Source of the DNA: Desulfuromonadaceae bacterium | Lineage (GTDB): Bacteria; Desulfobacterota; Desulfuromonadia; Desulfuromonadales; Geopsychrobacteraceae | DNA: 9,175 nt | Assembly: GCA_016744555.1 (NCBI GenBank) | Contig: JADGED010000091.1 | Coordinates: 1 to 9,175 of the forward strand | Direction: 5' to 3' | In this document: piece after piece, positions 1 through 6,198 of the stretch | How the letters are laid out: each line of letters opens with the position of its first letter | How positions within the stretch are numbered: the stretch's first letter is position 1 | Made by a program: the position numbers and the translations under genes | Notes under the pieces: generated by a model | The model's input: the letters and a program-made list of their open reading frames with translations, nothing else | What the model was told of the DNA's origin: nothing | Database searches by the model: none

Positions 1-950
1 CCGGTTAATGGATTCTCGGCAACTACCTTATACCACCCATCACCCTTTTCCTCATCACCTACGACCCAGCAAGCATTTTCTCCTTGGACAAAACAATTGA
101 ACCGACTAGGAGAAATAGATTTACCTGCAAGGTTAATACTTAACTCAGGAGGATTAACACCAACTACGGGATCAAAAGGTATACTTTCTACTACTGGCAA
201 TGGTTGCATTTTTAACTTACTTTTAAAGCCAGCCATTGTTGCAAACGGTCCCCCCATAGGAAACCTTGGTAAAGCATAAAGGTTACTAAATCTTGAAATC
301 ACCCCAGATTGTTGTGCATAAGCACCACTAAAACCAAGCTCTTTAATAATATCCACAGCTTCTACTGAATATTCTCCATATGGATAGGCAAATAAAGTTG
401 GTAGTACGCCTAAGTTTTGCTCAAATAATTGTTGTGACTTTACAATATCGGCCTTAATTCGTTGCTGCCATTGTGAAAAGGTTTCCCCCTCTTTGGCTTC
501 AACTAAATAGGGATGAGAGTCAGTATGGTTTTCAATCTCTACCCCTTCCGCTGCAAGTTCACGAAGCTCGTCCCAACTAAGATAGCCATTACTACCAATT
601 GCAGCAGTATTTACAAATAGAGTAACAGGAATTTCGTACTTTCTAATTATTGGCATACCAACATCGTAAAAAGATCGAAACGCATCATCCACACAAATGG
701 CAACTGCATGCTTAGGAAGATCTTCTTCAGTAATCAACCGTGCGACAATTTCACGTAAGGAGATAACTTCAATATCATTTTGTTTAATATATTCAAGTTG
801 CTCGGTAAAAACTGCAGCAGAAATGTTGGTAGATGGATAACGCGTTTCATCAAAACGATGATAAATAAAAGCATTAACTTGGTTTGCATAACCATGCGTA
901 ACTGCAAGCAACATAAATAATAAAACTGCTATTAATATTTTTCTAAACAC
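1..950 (-). CDS. Exported polysaccharide deacetylase (NodB/CE4 fold), C-terminus cut by window edge
   Basis: Read by hand on the minus strand, this frame stays open for 316 codons from a GTG at 950 to the window edge with no stop, so the 3' end is missing. The start is chosen because TAGGAG (958-963) lies 7 bases upstream and a signal peptide follows at once: a basic MFRK, a hydrophobic stretch to about residue 18, then a likely cleavage near YAN-Q (21-24). The NodB domain spans roughly 25-235. CVDDAF (86-91) supplies the catalytic and metal aspartates D88/D89, and HTDSH (142-146) supplies the two metal histidines. YPYGEY (189-194) matches the third motif. Enzymes of this family remove N-acetyl groups from cell-surface polysaccharides or peptidoglycan in the periplasm or outside; the substrate here is unknown. 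Residues from about 235 onward form an extra region with C286 and C294 that could pair, and I do not recognise it. It starts 20 bases after the RelA/SpoT-like gene, so it is probably co-transcribed with it. Confidence 0.86.
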   Translation of the reverse strand, partial: MFRKILIAVLLFMLLAVTHGYANQVNAFIYHRFDETRYPSTNISAAVFTEQLEYIKQNDIEVISLREIVARLITEEDLPKHAVAICVDDAFRSFYDVGMPIIRKYEIPVTLFVNTAAIGSNGYLSWDELRELAAEGVEIENHTDSHPYLVEAKEGETFSQWQQRIKADIVKSQQLFEQNLGVLPTLFAYPYGEYSVEAVDIIKELGFSGAYAQQSGVISRFSNLYALPRFPMGGPFATMAGFKSKLKMQPLPVVESIPFDPVVGVNPPELSINLAGKSISPSRFNCFVQGENACWVVGDEEKGDGWYKVVAENPLT

Positions 951-957
951 AAGCAAA

Positions 958-963
958 CTCCTA
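958..963 (-). promoter_or_regulatory. Ribosome binding site that fixes the deacetylase GTG start
   Basis: On the minus strand TAGGAG sits 7 bases before the GTG at 950. It lies in the short gap after the upstream RelA/SpoT-like stop codon (971-973). There is no in-frame ATG until inside the signal peptide, so this site decides the start. Confidence 0.7.
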
Positions 964-970
964 CATTAAA

Positions 971-2401
971 TTAAGCTTCTCGAACCCGATTACGCAAATA
1001 ACGGCGAATACTATTACGTGCTCGAGGGGTTATTGCCCACTCAAGCCACTTCGGTAAAACTTCTGGGTTATCAGATGTTTCAACCATAACCTGATCGCCA
1101 TCAAGCAAACGGGTCTTAAGTTGCCTTGTATGTCCATTTATCTGTCCACGCCGTGCATGTAATCCAAGCTTGTCGTGAATATCAAATGCAAAATCGAGGA
1201 TACTACTACCCTCTGGCAACGTTTTCATCTCACCTTGCGGTGTATAGACTTGGATAGTGGCAGAAGCCAAACGTAATGACTCAGTATCAAATGCCGACTC
1301 ACCATCCATCAGTGAACGCATTAAAAACTGAAAATGACGATGCCGAAATTTGAAACCCGGTGCAAGAACACCAGATTCATTGAATCTTGCTAGCTTTCTA
1401 GTTGTAATTTCTACACGCAACCGTAGTTCATCAGCTTGAACTGTAGTTTTCAATGCTTGGTAACCATGCTTGGAACTCGAATTAACATGATCGCGCAATT
1501 TTCCAGGTATAGGTGGAAACAAGCTATGCAAAATGCCAAGAAACATATAGGCATCCATAGTTCGATTAACTTGCACTTCTAACGTATATAAAGCAGAAAA
1601 ACCAAGTTGCTTAGAATGGACAGACGCAACGGAAAAAGGCCGCCAACGGTCTTTTACAAAAACATCTAACTTCTGCTGTTCACAGCTATTAACTATTTTG
1701 CCTTTAATTTTGCGCAAAAAATCAACCGTTGATTCTTGCTGTTCGGCCACTAATTGTTTATAGCCATTTGCTCTACGGGGATATAAAAGTGCAGCTGAAA
1801 GGGAGTCTAGCTGAGTTGCGACATAACCCATACCAAGATGTTGGGCAAGGGGGACATAAACTTTACGGGTCTCTTCAGCAATCAACTTCTGTTTGTGCGG
1901 CAATAAAGCGTCTATAGTTTGTAAATTATCGATCCGATCCCAAAACTTAAGGCATAATACTCTGATATCATCAATTGCTACCAGCATGGTTTTTTTATAA
2001 GTCTCTTTTTTAAGATCATCACTACTCATGATCTTAGATTGTACCTTGGTCAAACCATCAACCAAATGAGCTACCTCATCACCATACTTATCACGAACAT
2101 CTTCTAAGGTAACCGGAGTATCCTCAACGACATCATGCAACAAAGCCGCAATCACAGAAGGGAAATCCATCCAATGCCTTGCCGCTAAGTGGGTTACTCG
2201 TAAAGGGTGAAAAACATAGGGTTCACCAGACTTACGCATTTGCCCTTCATGGGAAGAACGAGCATCGCTAAATGCCTGCTCAACTCTATCAATCTCTCGA
2301 TCTAGGGCATCATCTGAGAGCTCAGCACCATAATGGGTAACCAATAACTCCATAATATCGGTCATCAAGCGCGTTTCTGTTTGTTTGTCAAACTCTGCCA
2401 T
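971..2401 (-). CDS. Short RelA/SpoT-family protein: intact HD (p)ppGpp hydrolase, degenerate synthetase, TGS domain
   Basis: RelA/SpoT enzymes make and break the stringent-response alarmones (p)ppGpp in the cytoplasm. Here the N-terminal HD hydrolase domain (about 20-195) keeps all the expected residues: RKSGEPY (56-62), H65, H89-D90, E93-D94 in HDVVEDT, and D155 with N159 in the segment that is usually LADRLHN. The synthetase domain (about 228-340) is recognisable from LGILHSLFPPIPGK (288-301), HGYQ (312-315) and VEITTR (330-335). However, the usual RxKxxxSI nucleotide loop is absent, the metal-binding aspartate is replaced (FSALYT, 268-273), and the NGYQSLHT block reads HGYQALKT. A TGS domain follows (about 382-442, IQVYTPQGE to VMVE). 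The protein ends at 476 residues shortly after TGS; full-length members have about 700 or more, with further helical, zinc-finger and ACT regions. I infer a hydrolase-only enzyme. Automatic annotation would probably call it bifunctional. AGGG lies 10 bases before the ATG; hinT ends 21 bases upstream. Confidence 0.88.
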   Translation of the reverse strand: MAEFDKQTETRLMTDIMELLVTHYGAELSDDALDREIDRVEQAFSDARSSHEGQMRKSGEPYVFHPLRVTHLAARHWMDFPSVIAALLHDVVEDTPVTLEDVRDKYGDEVAHLVDGLTKVQSKIMSSDDLKKETYKKTMLVAIDDIRVLCLKFWDRIDNLQTIDALLPHKQKLIAEETRKVYVPLAQHLGMGYVATQLDSLSAALLYPRRANGYKQLVAEQQESTVDFLRKIKGKIVNSCEQQKLDVFVKDRWRPFSVASVHSKQLGFSALYTLEVQVNRTMDAYMFLGILHSLFPPIPGKLRDHVNSSSKHGYQALKTTVQADELRLRVEITTRKLARFNESGVLAPGFKFRHRHFQFLMRSLMDGESAFDTESLRLASATIQVYTPQGEMKTLPEGSSILDFAFDIHDKLGLHARRGQINGHTRQLKTRLLDGDQVMVETSDNPEVLPKWLEWAITPRARNSIRRYLRNRVREA

Positions 2402-2422
2402 AAATATGCAACCCTAATAAAG

Positions 2423-2770
2423 TTATCCCGGAGGCCAAGTGAGTTTACGCCCTCCCAAAAGGTGAAAATGGATATGCCAAACAACTTGGCCACCATCTTC
2501 ATTACAGTTATTAACTACTCTGAATCCAGCATCTGCAAATCCCATATCAGTAGCAACCTTAGCAGCGACCTGATAGATATGGCCAACTAGTTCATTATCT
2601 TGCTCAGTTAATTCAACCGCTGAGCGTATATGTTTTTTAGGGACAATCAATAAATGATGTGGGGCTTTAGGATCGATATCTTCAAACACGATCAACTTTT
2701 CATCATCATAATGAATTGTTGCAGGAATTTCTCCAGCTACAATTTTACAAAATAGGCAATCTGATTCCAC
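2423..2770 (-). CDS. hinT: HIT-family purine nucleoside phosphoramidase (HinT-like)
   Basis: This 115-residue protein has the histidine triad HIHFH (H99, H101, H103) in WHIHFHLLGG, the catalytic signature of the HIT superfamily. An N-terminal Cys pair, CLFC (C5, C8), is typical of the HinT/PKCI branch and may bind zinc. PKAPHHLLIVPKKHI (34-48) is the other conserved block. HinT enzymes hydrolyse AMP-lysine-type phosphoramidates and aminoacyl-adenylates in the cytoplasm; the physiological substrate is often unclear. I use the GTG at 2770 rather than an upstream in-frame start at 2806. AGGGAG (2777-2782) is spaced 6 bases from this GTG, and the resulting N-terminus, MESDCLFCKI, matches the usual beginning of the family. 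The gene lies between tlyA (52-base gap) and the RelA/SpoT-like gene (21-base gap). Nucleotide-phosphoramidate chemistry beside an alarmone enzyme is suggestive but not evidence of a shared pathway. Confidence 0.92.
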   Translation of the reverse strand: MESDCLFCKIVAGEIPATIHYDDEKLIVFEDIDPKAPHHLLIVPKKHIRSAVELTEQDNELVGHIYQVAAKVATDMGFADAGFRVVNNCNEDGGQVVWHIHFHLLGGRKLTWPPG

Positions 2771-2776
2771 CGCTAA

Positions 2777-2782
2777 CTCCCT
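2777..2782 (-). promoter_or_regulatory. Ribosome binding site that fixes the hinT GTG start
   Basis: AGGGAG on the minus strand ends 6 bases before the GTG at 2770. It falls inside the reading frame of the longer alternative start at 2806, which argues for the shorter protein. Confidence 0.65.
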
Positions 2783-2822
2783 GTATAGATAGGCAAACTG
2801 TAACAAAAATCACATGTTATAT

Positions 2823-3557
2823 CTAACTATTTTTCTGTAAATAAATGAGAAATTCACGATTCCCCTTAGGTCCAAGAATGGGGCTTTCAGCAGTTCCCAA
2901 AACACTACAGTTAAGTTCTTCGCCTAAAGTACATATTTGTTCTACAACTTTATCGTGCAACTGTCGATCTTTTACAACACCACCCTTGCCTACCTGCCCT
3001 CTACCAACTTCAAATTGAGGCTTAATAAGAGCGACAACAGTACCCATTGAGCTTAATAAATTGAGGGTATTGGGTAGAACTTTAGCTAAAGAAATAAATG
3101 ATGCGTCAATTACTGCAAAAGATGGTAATTCATCTAACTGGTCTGAGGTCAATTGGCGAATATTGCAGCGCTCGAGGTTAACAACCCTTGAGTCTTCGCG
3201 CAGTTTCCATGCTAACTGACCATAACCAACATCTACAGCATAAACTTTTTTAGCTCCACGCTGGAGTAAACAATCGCTAAACCCACCAGTTGAAGCACCG
3301 ACATCAATAGCAATCAACCCTTTAACGTCTATATCGAATTCAATCATAGCATGCTCTAGTTTCAAACCACCTCTTGAAACATAAGGAATATCTGTCCCTT
3401 TTAGTCGTAATTCTACATCTACATCCACTTGCGCACCAGCTTTGTCAATGCGGTGATCATCGACAATAACTTTACCGGCTAGGATCAATGCTCTCGCACG
3501 ATCTCGAGAAATCACCAAACCACGCTGGACGAGTAATTTATCTATTCTTTCTTTCAT
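2823..3557 (-). CDS. tlyA: TlyA-family rRNA 2'-O-methyltransferase
   Basis: TlyA enzymes transfer a methyl group from S-adenosylmethionine to the 2'-O of cytidines in 16S and/or 23S rRNA; the old name hemolysin A is misleading. An S4 RNA-binding domain occupies about 3-60 (ERIDKLLVQRGL, then SRDRARALILAGKVIVDD). The inter-domain motif SRGGLKL (61-67) follows, then an FtsJ-like Rossmann methyltransferase with the SAM loop IDVGASTGGFSD (84-95). The expected K-D-K-E catalytic set is visible as K66, D151 (VIDASFISL), K179 (LIKPQFE) and E235 (GNREFL). The length of 244 residues fits the family. The ATG at 3557 has no convincing Shine-Dalgarno sequence, and there is no alternative in-frame start within the preceding five codons. 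A terminator lies directly upstream, so tlyA probably begins a new transcript leading into hinT, the RelA/SpoT-like gene and the deacetylase. Confidence 0.93.
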   Translation of the reverse strand: MKERIDKLLVQRGLVISRDRARALILAGKVIVDDHRIDKAGAQVDVDVELRLKGTDIPYVSRGGLKLEHAMIEFDIDVKGLIAIDVGASTGGFSDCLLQRGAKKVYAVDVGYGQLAWKLREDSRVVNLERCNIRQLTSDQLDELPSFAVIDASFISLAKVLPNTLNLLSSMGTVVALIKPQFEVGRGQVGKGGVVKDRQLHDKVVEQICTLGEELNCSVLGTAESPILGPKGNREFLIYLQKNS

Positions 3558-3580
3558 AGTATGCCGATACTGCGTCTTAA

Positions 3581-3620
3581 AATTAAAAAAGGGTGGCTAA
3601 ATTGCCTCCCTTTTTTAATT
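3581..3620 (-). terminator. Intrinsic terminator after the HDOD gene, symmetric and possibly bidirectional
   Basis: Arms 3581-3597 and 3604-3620 form a 17-bp stem with one central mismatch (A opposite A on the minus strand) and a 6-base loop (3598-3603). The GC-rich core is GGGAGGC/GCCACCC, flanked by runs of six A and six T. It lies 26 bases past the HDOD stop codon (3647) and 23 bases before the tlyA start. The mirror-image A and T tracts mean it could stop transcription from either strand, but I see no converging plus-strand gene in the window. Confidence 0.85.
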
Positions 3621-3646
3621 GAATCAAAAAGTTGTAAAAAATAAAT

Positions 3647-4507
3647 TTAACCGATAAAGAAATCTCTATTAGCAGTAAAAACTTCATCTACCTCTTCTAA
3701 AGCACTTTGAACATCCTCTTTGCTTAGACCTAGAACTTGCGCCCCTGGGCACTGCATCAAATCAAGCTCTTCATCGGGCTCACGCTGACCAATTCCTAAC
3801 TTCCTACATACCTGACCAGATAAATTAACTGTAGCAGTTAACTGTAATAAAGCTTCTCCATTCTCTTCCTCATCGACTGCAATCTTTAAATCTTCATAAT
3901 GGAGAGTGGACATAACAAAGAAACGGGCAAATTTCCACTTATCCAATACCGCTGCACCGACAACTGTATGGGCATAAGGGAAAAATTGTCCTTCATATTC
4001 TGCAATACTACCACCCTCAGCATACACAGTTTCTGCCAAAGAACGATAAGCATCAGGATCACTAAAGTTCATAACTATCAAACCAAGGCGGCGAAACAAA
4101 CCAGCTAAAAAAGCTTCTTCCGGATCAGCCGATGAAAATTTGCGGGCTAAGATTCGGCTGCCAATGGCGCAGCCCATGGAGTCTTCCCACAACATTTTTT
4201 CCAATAAACCGTAGGTTTTATTCATCCCTTCAAGGCTTGCCGCAAGAACCAAACTACGCAGTGTCCGTTCTCCGACTATAGCAATAGCATGATCGAGTGT
4301 TTTTATTTGCCGCTTCATACTATAAAAAGCTGAGTTAGCGACCTTTAGCATCCGCGCTGAAACAGCAGGATCACTAGAGATTGCTTCACCCAATTTTTGA
4401 TAATTTACATTTGGATCGTTAAGTAGTTCCAGTACCTTAACCGCAACAGCTGGCATCGGTGGTAAATCTTTTATTGTGCTAACAACGGTTTTAAAATCTG
4501 TGGTCAT
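3647..4507 (-). CDS. HDOD-domain protein, putative signalling or regulatory output protein
   Basis: HDOD proteins are non-catalytic relatives of HD phosphohydrolases, found in bacterial signalling in the cytoplasm. Most have no assigned biochemical activity. The family hallmarks are the N-terminal LPPMP (15-19), the block SDPAVSARMLKVANSAFY (45-62), and IVGERTLRSLVL (77-88). Where HD enzymes have a His-Asp pair in AGLLHDIG, this protein has AGLFRRLG (135-142, R139-R140), so metal-dependent hydrolysis is not expected. No receiver, GGDEF, EAL or kinase domain is attached: at 286 residues it is essentially a stand-alone HDOD unit with an acidic C-terminal stretch. TAGGAG (4514-4519) is 6 bases from the ATG. 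Its own 125-base upstream region and a strong downstream terminator suggest a separate transcription unit, although read-through from the AIM24-family gene is possible. What it senses or controls cannot be told from sequence. Confidence 0.9.
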   Translation of the reverse strand: MTTDFKTVVSTIKDLPPMPAVAVKVLELLNDPNVNYQKLGEAISSDPAVSARMLKVANSAFYSMKRQIKTLDHAIAIVGERTLRSLVLAASLEGMNKTYGLLEKMLWEDSMGCAIGSRILARKFSSADPEEAFLAGLFRRLGLIVMNFSDPDAYRSLAETVYAEGGSIAEYEGQFFPYAHTVVGAAVLDKWKFARFFVMSTLHYEDLKIAVDEEENGEALLQLTATVNLSGQVCRKLGIGQREPDEELDLMQCPGAQVLGLSKEDVQSALEEVDEVFTANRDFFIG

Positions 4508-4522
4508 GGATAACTCCTACGC

Positions 4523-4557
4523 AATTCCTCATAACAATTTTTTAATAGTAAGGAATT
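4523..4557 (-). other. Possible 5'-leader hairpin upstream of the HDOD ribosome binding site
   Basis: On the minus strand AATTCCT (4551-4557) is followed, after 21 bases, by its exact complement AGGAATT (4523-4529). The second arm ends 3 bases before the TAGGAG binding site. A hairpin here could influence ribosome access. The arms are AT-rich and only 7 bp, so chance is a fair alternative. Confidence 0.25.
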
Positions 4558-4572
4558 TAGCACAACTGAACA

Positions 4573-4613
4573 GGTAAATAATACCTCTTTTTTAGTAAAT
4601 TATTACAATTTAC
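4573..4613 (-). promoter_or_regulatory. Candidate sigma-70 promoter with overlapping palindrome upstream of the HDOD gene
   Basis: On the minus strand TTGTAA (4603-4608) and TATTAT (4578-4583) make a plausible -35/-10 pair, though the 19-base spacing is long. The -35 element lies inside a perfect inverted repeat, GTAAATT-N5-AATTTAC (4595-4613). The -10 element lies inside a shorter one, GGTA-N5-TACC (4573-4585). Such an arrangement would suit a repressor site. The region is very AT-rich, which lowers the significance of both the promoter and the palindromes. Confidence 0.35.
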
Positions 4614-4632
4614 AAATCAAACTTAAAATTAA

Positions 4633-5424
4633 TCAATCACCATCAAGCATTCTACCAATACCGCCCAATAATGACCCCTCACCTTTTTGTGAACCACCTG
4701 TAGTTGGAGCATGGGCTATTATTCTATCGGCAAGACGACTAAAAGGTAAACTCTGTAACCAAACCTTACCGGTTCCGCGCAAAGTTGCTAAAAACAGGCC
4801 TTCACCACCAAAGAACATACTCTTTAAATTGCCGGCACGTTCAATGTTATATTCTACACTTGGCTCAAATGCGACCAAACAACCGGTATCAACCCTTAAG
4901 GTTTCACCTTTTAACTCACGCTCAACAATAGTTCCACAAGCATGCATAAAAGTCATACCATCGCCACGTAAACGCTGTAAAATGAATCCTTCACCACCAA
5001 AAAAACCTGTACCAAGCTTACGTTGAAATGCAATTCCAATTTCCGTTCCATGCGCAGCACAAAGAAAAGCGTCTTTTTGACATAAAATTTCATTGCCACG
5101 AATTGTAGCAAGGTCGAGAGGGATAATTTTTCCTGGATAAGGGGCAGCAAAAGCAACATGTTGTTTACCACCACCCTGATTGGTAAAATGGGTCATAAAT
5201 ATTGACTCACCGGTTAATGCACGCTTTCCAGCTCCAATCAACTTACCAAACAAACCTTGATCCGGTTCTGAACCGTCGCCCATCCGTGCTTCGAAAGTTA
5301 TCCCCTCTTCCATATAGGTCATAGCGCCTGCTTCAGCCACTACAGTTTCATTGTGATCCAATTCTACTTGAACCATTTGCATATCATCACCAACAATATT
5401 GTAATCAACCTCGTGACACTGCAT
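4633..5424 (-). CDS. AIM24/TIGR00266-family protein of unknown function
   Basis: This 263-residue protein matches the AIM24 family, a glycine-rich all-beta fold distantly related to mitochondrial AIM24; the bacterial members have no settled function. Recognisable blocks are VVAEAGAMTYME (28-39), the GLFGKLIGAGKRALTGESIF segment (57-76), and a near-repeat: FFGGEGFILQRLRGDG (141-156) and FFGGEGLFLATLRGTG (204-219). The repeat fits a pseudo-symmetric beta structure. PYPGKIIPLDL (95-105) and DTGCLVAFEPSVEY (179-192) are also typical. There is no signal peptide and no membrane segment. The C-terminal tail (about 240-263) is rich in glycine and serine. A strong GGAGGAG (5430-5436) stands 5 bases before the ATG, suggesting efficient translation. 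It follows lipB by 28 bases and is probably the last gene of the gloB-tdh-kbl-lipB run. No clear terminator follows it. Confidence 0.88.
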   Translation of the reverse strand: MQCHEVDYNIVGDDMQMVQVELDHNETVVAEAGAMTYMEEGITFEARMGDGSEPDQGLFGKLIGAGKRALTGESIFMTHFTNQGGGKQHVAFAAPYPGKIIPLDLATIRGNEILCQKDAFLCAAHGTEIGIAFQRKLGTGFFGGEGFILQRLRGDGMTFMHACGTIVERELKGETLRVDTGCLVAFEPSVEYNIERAGNLKSMFFGGEGLFLATLRGTGKVWLQSLPFSRLADRIIAHAPTTGGSQKGEGSLLGGIGRMLDGD

Positions 5425-5452
5425 ATATTCTCCTCCAAAAAGTAAATATTTT

Positions 5453-6139
5453 TTATATTAATGGCTTACACAAATCAAACTGACTATCATGATAATCAAA
5501 ATAACTACAAAATAACGTGACAAAGGAACTCTTAATTGCGTCCATATCAATCTGACACCCAAGTTCAAGGCTTAACGATGTAACCTCTTCGGCAGGTCGA
5601 CCACAAGGAACTATGGTCGTAAAAACTTCAAGATTATTATTAATATTCAAAGCTATCCCGTGGCAAGAGACCCATTTTTTCAGAGCAATGCCAAAACTAC
5701 AGATTTTACGCCCATCAACCCATACACCAGGCTCACCATCCTTCAGGTAACCTTCAACGCCATACTCGGCTAACAAACTAACCACAACCTTAAGAAATTG
5801 ATCTGCATACCAACGTAAATCCTTTTTTTTCAATCGGATAACTGGATATACAACCAATTGCCCAGCTTCATGTGCAGTTGCCAATCCCCCCCGATTAATC
5901 TTCTGCAGGGTAATTCCACGTTCTTGATAGCTTGATGATGAAGAGTGCAAATCAGCAGCAGTTGCACGACGCCCAAGCGTAACCGTTGCAGGATGTTCAA
6001 CCAGCACTAAAGTATCTTGCCCTTGCCCACCTAATTGCTGTTGTACCATAGCAACTTGTCGATCAAATGCAGGTTGATATTCAGTCAACCCCCAATCCTC
6101 AATCTTTAGAGGTGTTGTAGTAACTGTAGTAATTGGCAT
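5453..6139 (-). CDS. lipB: Octanoyl-[acyl-carrier-protein]:protein N-octanoyltransferase
   Basis: LipB moves octanoyl groups from acyl carrier protein to lysines of lipoate-dependent proteins such as the glycine cleavage H protein and 2-oxoacid dehydrogenase E2 subunits; LipA then inserts sulfur. The catalytic pair is visible: K145 in GRKICSFGI and C179 in VPCG, with H160 in CHGIALN also conserved. EHPATVTLGRR (48-58) and INRGGLATAH (81-90) are family blocks. The usual RGGxxTxHGPGQ motif reads HEAGQ here (90-94), a change in the substrate-binding loop. The length of 228 residues is normal. The ATG at 6139 has no good Shine-Dalgarno sequence, but WGLTEY (16-21) aligns with the usual N-terminal position, so the start is reasonable. 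Kbl lies 59 bases upstream. No lipA is present in the window. Kbl produces glycine and LipB serves the glycine cleavage system, so the neighbourhood is metabolically sensible. Confidence 0.93.
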   Translation of the reverse strand: MPITTVTTTPLKIEDWGLTEYQPAFDRQVAMVQQQLGGQGQDTLVLVEHPATVTLGRRATAADLHSSSSSYQERGITLQKINRGGLATAHEAGQLVVYPVIRLKKKDLRWYADQFLKVVVSLLAEYGVEGYLKDGEPGVWVDGRKICSFGIALKKWVSCHGIALNINNNLEVFTTIVPCGRPAEEVTSLSLELGCQIDMDAIKSSFVTLFCSYFDYHDSQFDLCKPLI

Positions 6140-6155
6140 AAATTATTTCAAAACT

Positions 6156-6185
6156 TATATAAAGGGGTAAAAAAGCTATCTACAA
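6156..6185 (-). promoter_or_regulatory. Weak candidate promoter in front of lipB
   Basis: On the minus strand TTGTAG (6180-6185) and TATATA (6156-6161) are separated by 18 bases, in the 59-base kbl-lipB gap. Transcription would begin close to the ATG at 6139, which would fit the absence of a clear ribosome binding site. The match to consensus is modest. Confidence 0.22.
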
Positions 6186-6198
6186 ATTTAACAGAAAT

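Noticed and set aside
97..279. A 60-codon open frame on the plus strand
   Set aside because: It is opposite the deacetylase coding sequence, has no ribosome binding site I can support, and resembles no family.
2771..2806. A 12-residue N-terminal extension of HinT from an upstream start at 2806
   Set aside because: The GTG at 2770 has a well-spaced AGGGAG and gives the normal HinT N-terminus; the extension contains that binding site.
2823..3557. Calling TlyA a hemolysin or toxin
   Set aside because: The S4 domain, SAM motif and K-D-K-E residues identify an rRNA methyltransferase; the hemolysin name is historical.
4953..5174. A 73-codon minus-strand open frame rich in Leu and Val
   Set aside because: It is an out-of-frame overlap within the AIM24-family gene, which shows clear family motifs in the other frame.
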